Below, piece after piece: positions 6,601 to 8,433 of a DNA stretch of 8,433 nt. A program made the translations under genes and the position numbers. Below the pieces are notes generated by a model. The model did not search any database. It saw only the letters and a list, made by a program, of their open reading frames with translations, and was not told the DNA's origin. The stretch lies in the NCBI GenBank assembly GCA_027066255.1, contig JAMOOA010000137.1, positions 1 to 8,433 on the forward strand. The letters run 5' to 3'. Origin of the DNA: Candidatus Altimarinota bacterium. Its GTDB lineage: Bacteria > Patescibacteriota > Gracilibacteria > BD1-5 > UBA6164. Numbering within the stretch: position 1 is the stretch's first letter; each line of letters starts with the position of its first letter.

Positions 6601-8433
6601 TTAACTATATAATTCAAACTTCTTCGTCAGTTTTTCCACTTGTTTTTTCTCTCCATGAATAAGTATTCCAAGATACTCTACTTCCTCTAAGGTCTTGCTT
6701 GCAGTGATACTACTTACTTTCTTGTCATCACTCGTTTCTATCATCTCTCTCGTAAATTCTGAGACTTCAAGTCACTCCTTTTTTGCTTCTGTAAGAACTT
6801 CTAGGATTTCTTGTTTATTTTCTACTGATTTTATCATGATAGCATCCTGTATATTGAGTTTGATATTGGTTCCATCTTTAGTAGAAACGGTATCTTGCAT
6901 TAGAAGAGACTTTCATTTGCGAGAGGCAAACGATGCTGAGAGATGAGCTATAGTATTGAGTTCTTGCCATTTCTCGAGTTTTGCTTCACTGTTGAGTAGC
7001 GCTACGGCTAATTGTGTTTTCTTCTTTCAAGAGTCTTCTCCTCAAAGTGGTTTCATCATAGGAAACATAACAACTTCTCTGAGGTTTCCCTCTTGCATAA
7101 GTATCGCAAATATACGCTCTATTCACATTCCTAGTCCCGATTGTGGTGGAAATCCGTGTTCCATAGCAAGAAGATAATCATCATCTCCCGCTGTTGCTTC
7201 CTCGTCTCCTCTCTCGAGAGCATCACTCTGAGCCTCAAAGTTTGCTTTCTGGATAGATGGATCTACAAGTTCACTATAAGATTTTACTATCTCCCAACCA
7301 TTTACGACTACTTGTATTTGTTCGACAATATCTGGGTTTTCATCTGTTTGTCTTGCAAGTGGTTGCATCGTACGAGGGTAATTATACACAAATGCTGGTC
7401 CTATAATACTTGGACGGAGAATCTTCTTGTAAAGATAGTCTATCATCGTTGCTGTTGCTTGAGTATCAAGCCCTTCCCAATCATGTCACTTGCTTTTTAT
7501 CGCTTTTCTGAGTTCTTCTTCATCTGTTTCTGAGTATTTGGCTATATCTATCCCTGATTCTTTTTTAACAGCATCTGTATAATTAATCCTCTGCCATTTT
7601 TGAGAAAAATCTACAACTATTTCATTTCCGTCTTTGTCTTTTACTGGGACCTTTGGATCTATTCCAAGGGATTTTACAAGATACTTTATAAACTCCTCTG
7701 TAAAATCCATATTTTCTTCGAGAGTCCAATATGCAGCCTGAAACTCAAGCATTGTAAACTCTTGAAGGTGACTCGGATCAATTCCTTCATTTCTAAACAC
7801 TTTCGACATCTCATATACTTTTTCAAAACGTCCTGCTGTTGCTTTCTTGAGAGGTATTTCATCACATATTCTCAGATATACATCGATATCCAGAGCATTA
7901 TGATGCGTTGTAAATGGTTGTGCTGCTGCTCCACTTGCTGCGTTATCAAGAACGGGACAATCTATCTCGACAAACCCATGATCATCGAGAAACTTCCTGA
8001 TAGATTTGAGAAAGAGTGAGCGTTTTTGAAATTTTTCATAGCTCTCGTTATTCATGGCCATGTCTAGATATCTCTGTCTTTGAACAACTTCAACATCCTT
8101 GATTCCATGCCACTTTTCTGGAAGAGGTCTCACAGCTTTACTCATCAATTGAAACTCATCTACCAAAAGAGTAAGTTCACCATGTTTTGTCACAAAGAGA
8201 TCTCCTCTCACTCCAATATAATCCCCAACTTGTGAGTATTTTTCTGCTATCTTGTAAGACGATTTTTCTTGTCCGTCAATCTCTATAGAGATTACAACTT
8301 TTCTTCCAGTATGAAACTTCACGATATCTCTCATAAAGCATACCTGAATAGTTCCGGAATGATCGCGAATTTTCGCAAAAGCAAGTTTTCAATGAGATTT
8401 TAGAGACATGATACGTCCTGCTGTTTGATATAC
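6601..8433 (-). CDS. lysS: Lysyl-tRNA synthetase (class II) with C-terminal DUF2000 domain, 5' end outside window
   Basis: 610 codons are present, ending at TAA 6601-6603. About 60 N-terminal residues are probably missing. The enzyme charges tRNA-Lys with lysine in the cytoplasm. With TGA as Gly the order is: anticodon-binding OB fold (VYQTAGRIMSLKSHGK, 1-110); class II motif 1 (about 137-163); SGAAAQPFTTHHNALDID; motif 2 (FRNEGIDPSHLQEFTMLE, 213-230); GPAFVYNYP; and motif 3 (GLGMGIERI, about 433-441), then FPMMKPL. Seven TGAs occur (plus-strand starts 6772, 6913, 7027, 7042, 7123, 7486, 8389), several at conserved glycines. Residues about 470-610 go beyond a normal LysRS and match DUF2000 (PF09391, peptidyl-tRNA hydrolase 2-like fold): LAVALLNSEAKLEKWQELN near the start, EYLGILIHG and VEKLTKKFEL at the end. 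Read with the standard code the gene would look broken; it is intact. Confidence 0.96.

Noticed and set aside
6601..8433. lysS split into pieces by stops at 7486 and 7123, suggesting a broken gene.
   Set aside because: The stops are TGA at glycine positions in the same frame, and the catalytic motifs continue across them.
1..8433. CRISPR array, tRNA or rRNA genes, insertion sequences, attachment sites.
   Set aside because: No regular repeat-spacer series, no cloverleaf, no transposase-like frame and no terminal inverted repeats with target duplications were visible.

Overview
The window comes from a bacterium that reads UGA as glycine (NCBI translation table 25), the code known from Absconditabacteria (SR1) and Gracilibacteria (BD1-5/GN02) of the Candidate Phyla Radiation. 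The proof is internal. In the lysyl-tRNA synthetase gene, in-frame TGA codons sit at glycines that are conserved in the family, including the SHGK glycine of the OB fold and the GIER glycine of class II motif 3. A second gene of at least 1896 codons is fully open only if its 25 in-frame TGAs are sense codons. Read with the standard code, both genes look like strings of fragments. AT-rich spacers and four densely packed genes fit a small CPR genome. I cannot tell the two phyla apart from this stretch.

Every gene supported here is on the minus strand. In order of transcription (high to low coordinates) they are: lysS, cut at its 5' end by the window edge and carrying an unusual C-terminal DUF2000 domain (8433-6601); an 81-base spacer with a hairpin and a possible promoter; mscL, a complete mechanosensitive channel gene (6519-6112); a strong symmetric terminator (6066-6091); a predicted 49-residue small ORF (6005-5856); a leader with two tandem hairpins (5728-5772); and a giant secreted or cell-surface protein (5690 to the left edge, continuing outside).

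The giant protein fills two thirds of the window. It starts with a signal peptide, followed by a cysteine-free alpha/beta domain with a gingipain-like LVGDVPLP strand. Next come a glycine-rich hinge of four GGGX units, a ten-cysteine module, a segment rich in Trp, Pro and Cys with a calcium-loop-like motif, at least four Big_1/invasin-type Ig-like domains, and a long unrecognised region. This looks like an extracellular stalk protein. In a lineage thought to live attached to other cells, a role in contact with a host or neighbour is a reasonable inference, but nothing here proves it.

The genes do not form an obvious pathway: translation (lysS), osmotic protection (mscL), unknown (small ORF) and surface (giant gene). 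The points most worth following up are the LysRS-DUF2000 fusion, the giant recoded surface protein with its TGA-dense hinge, the small ORF, and two inverted repeats that each enclose a -10-like hexamer.
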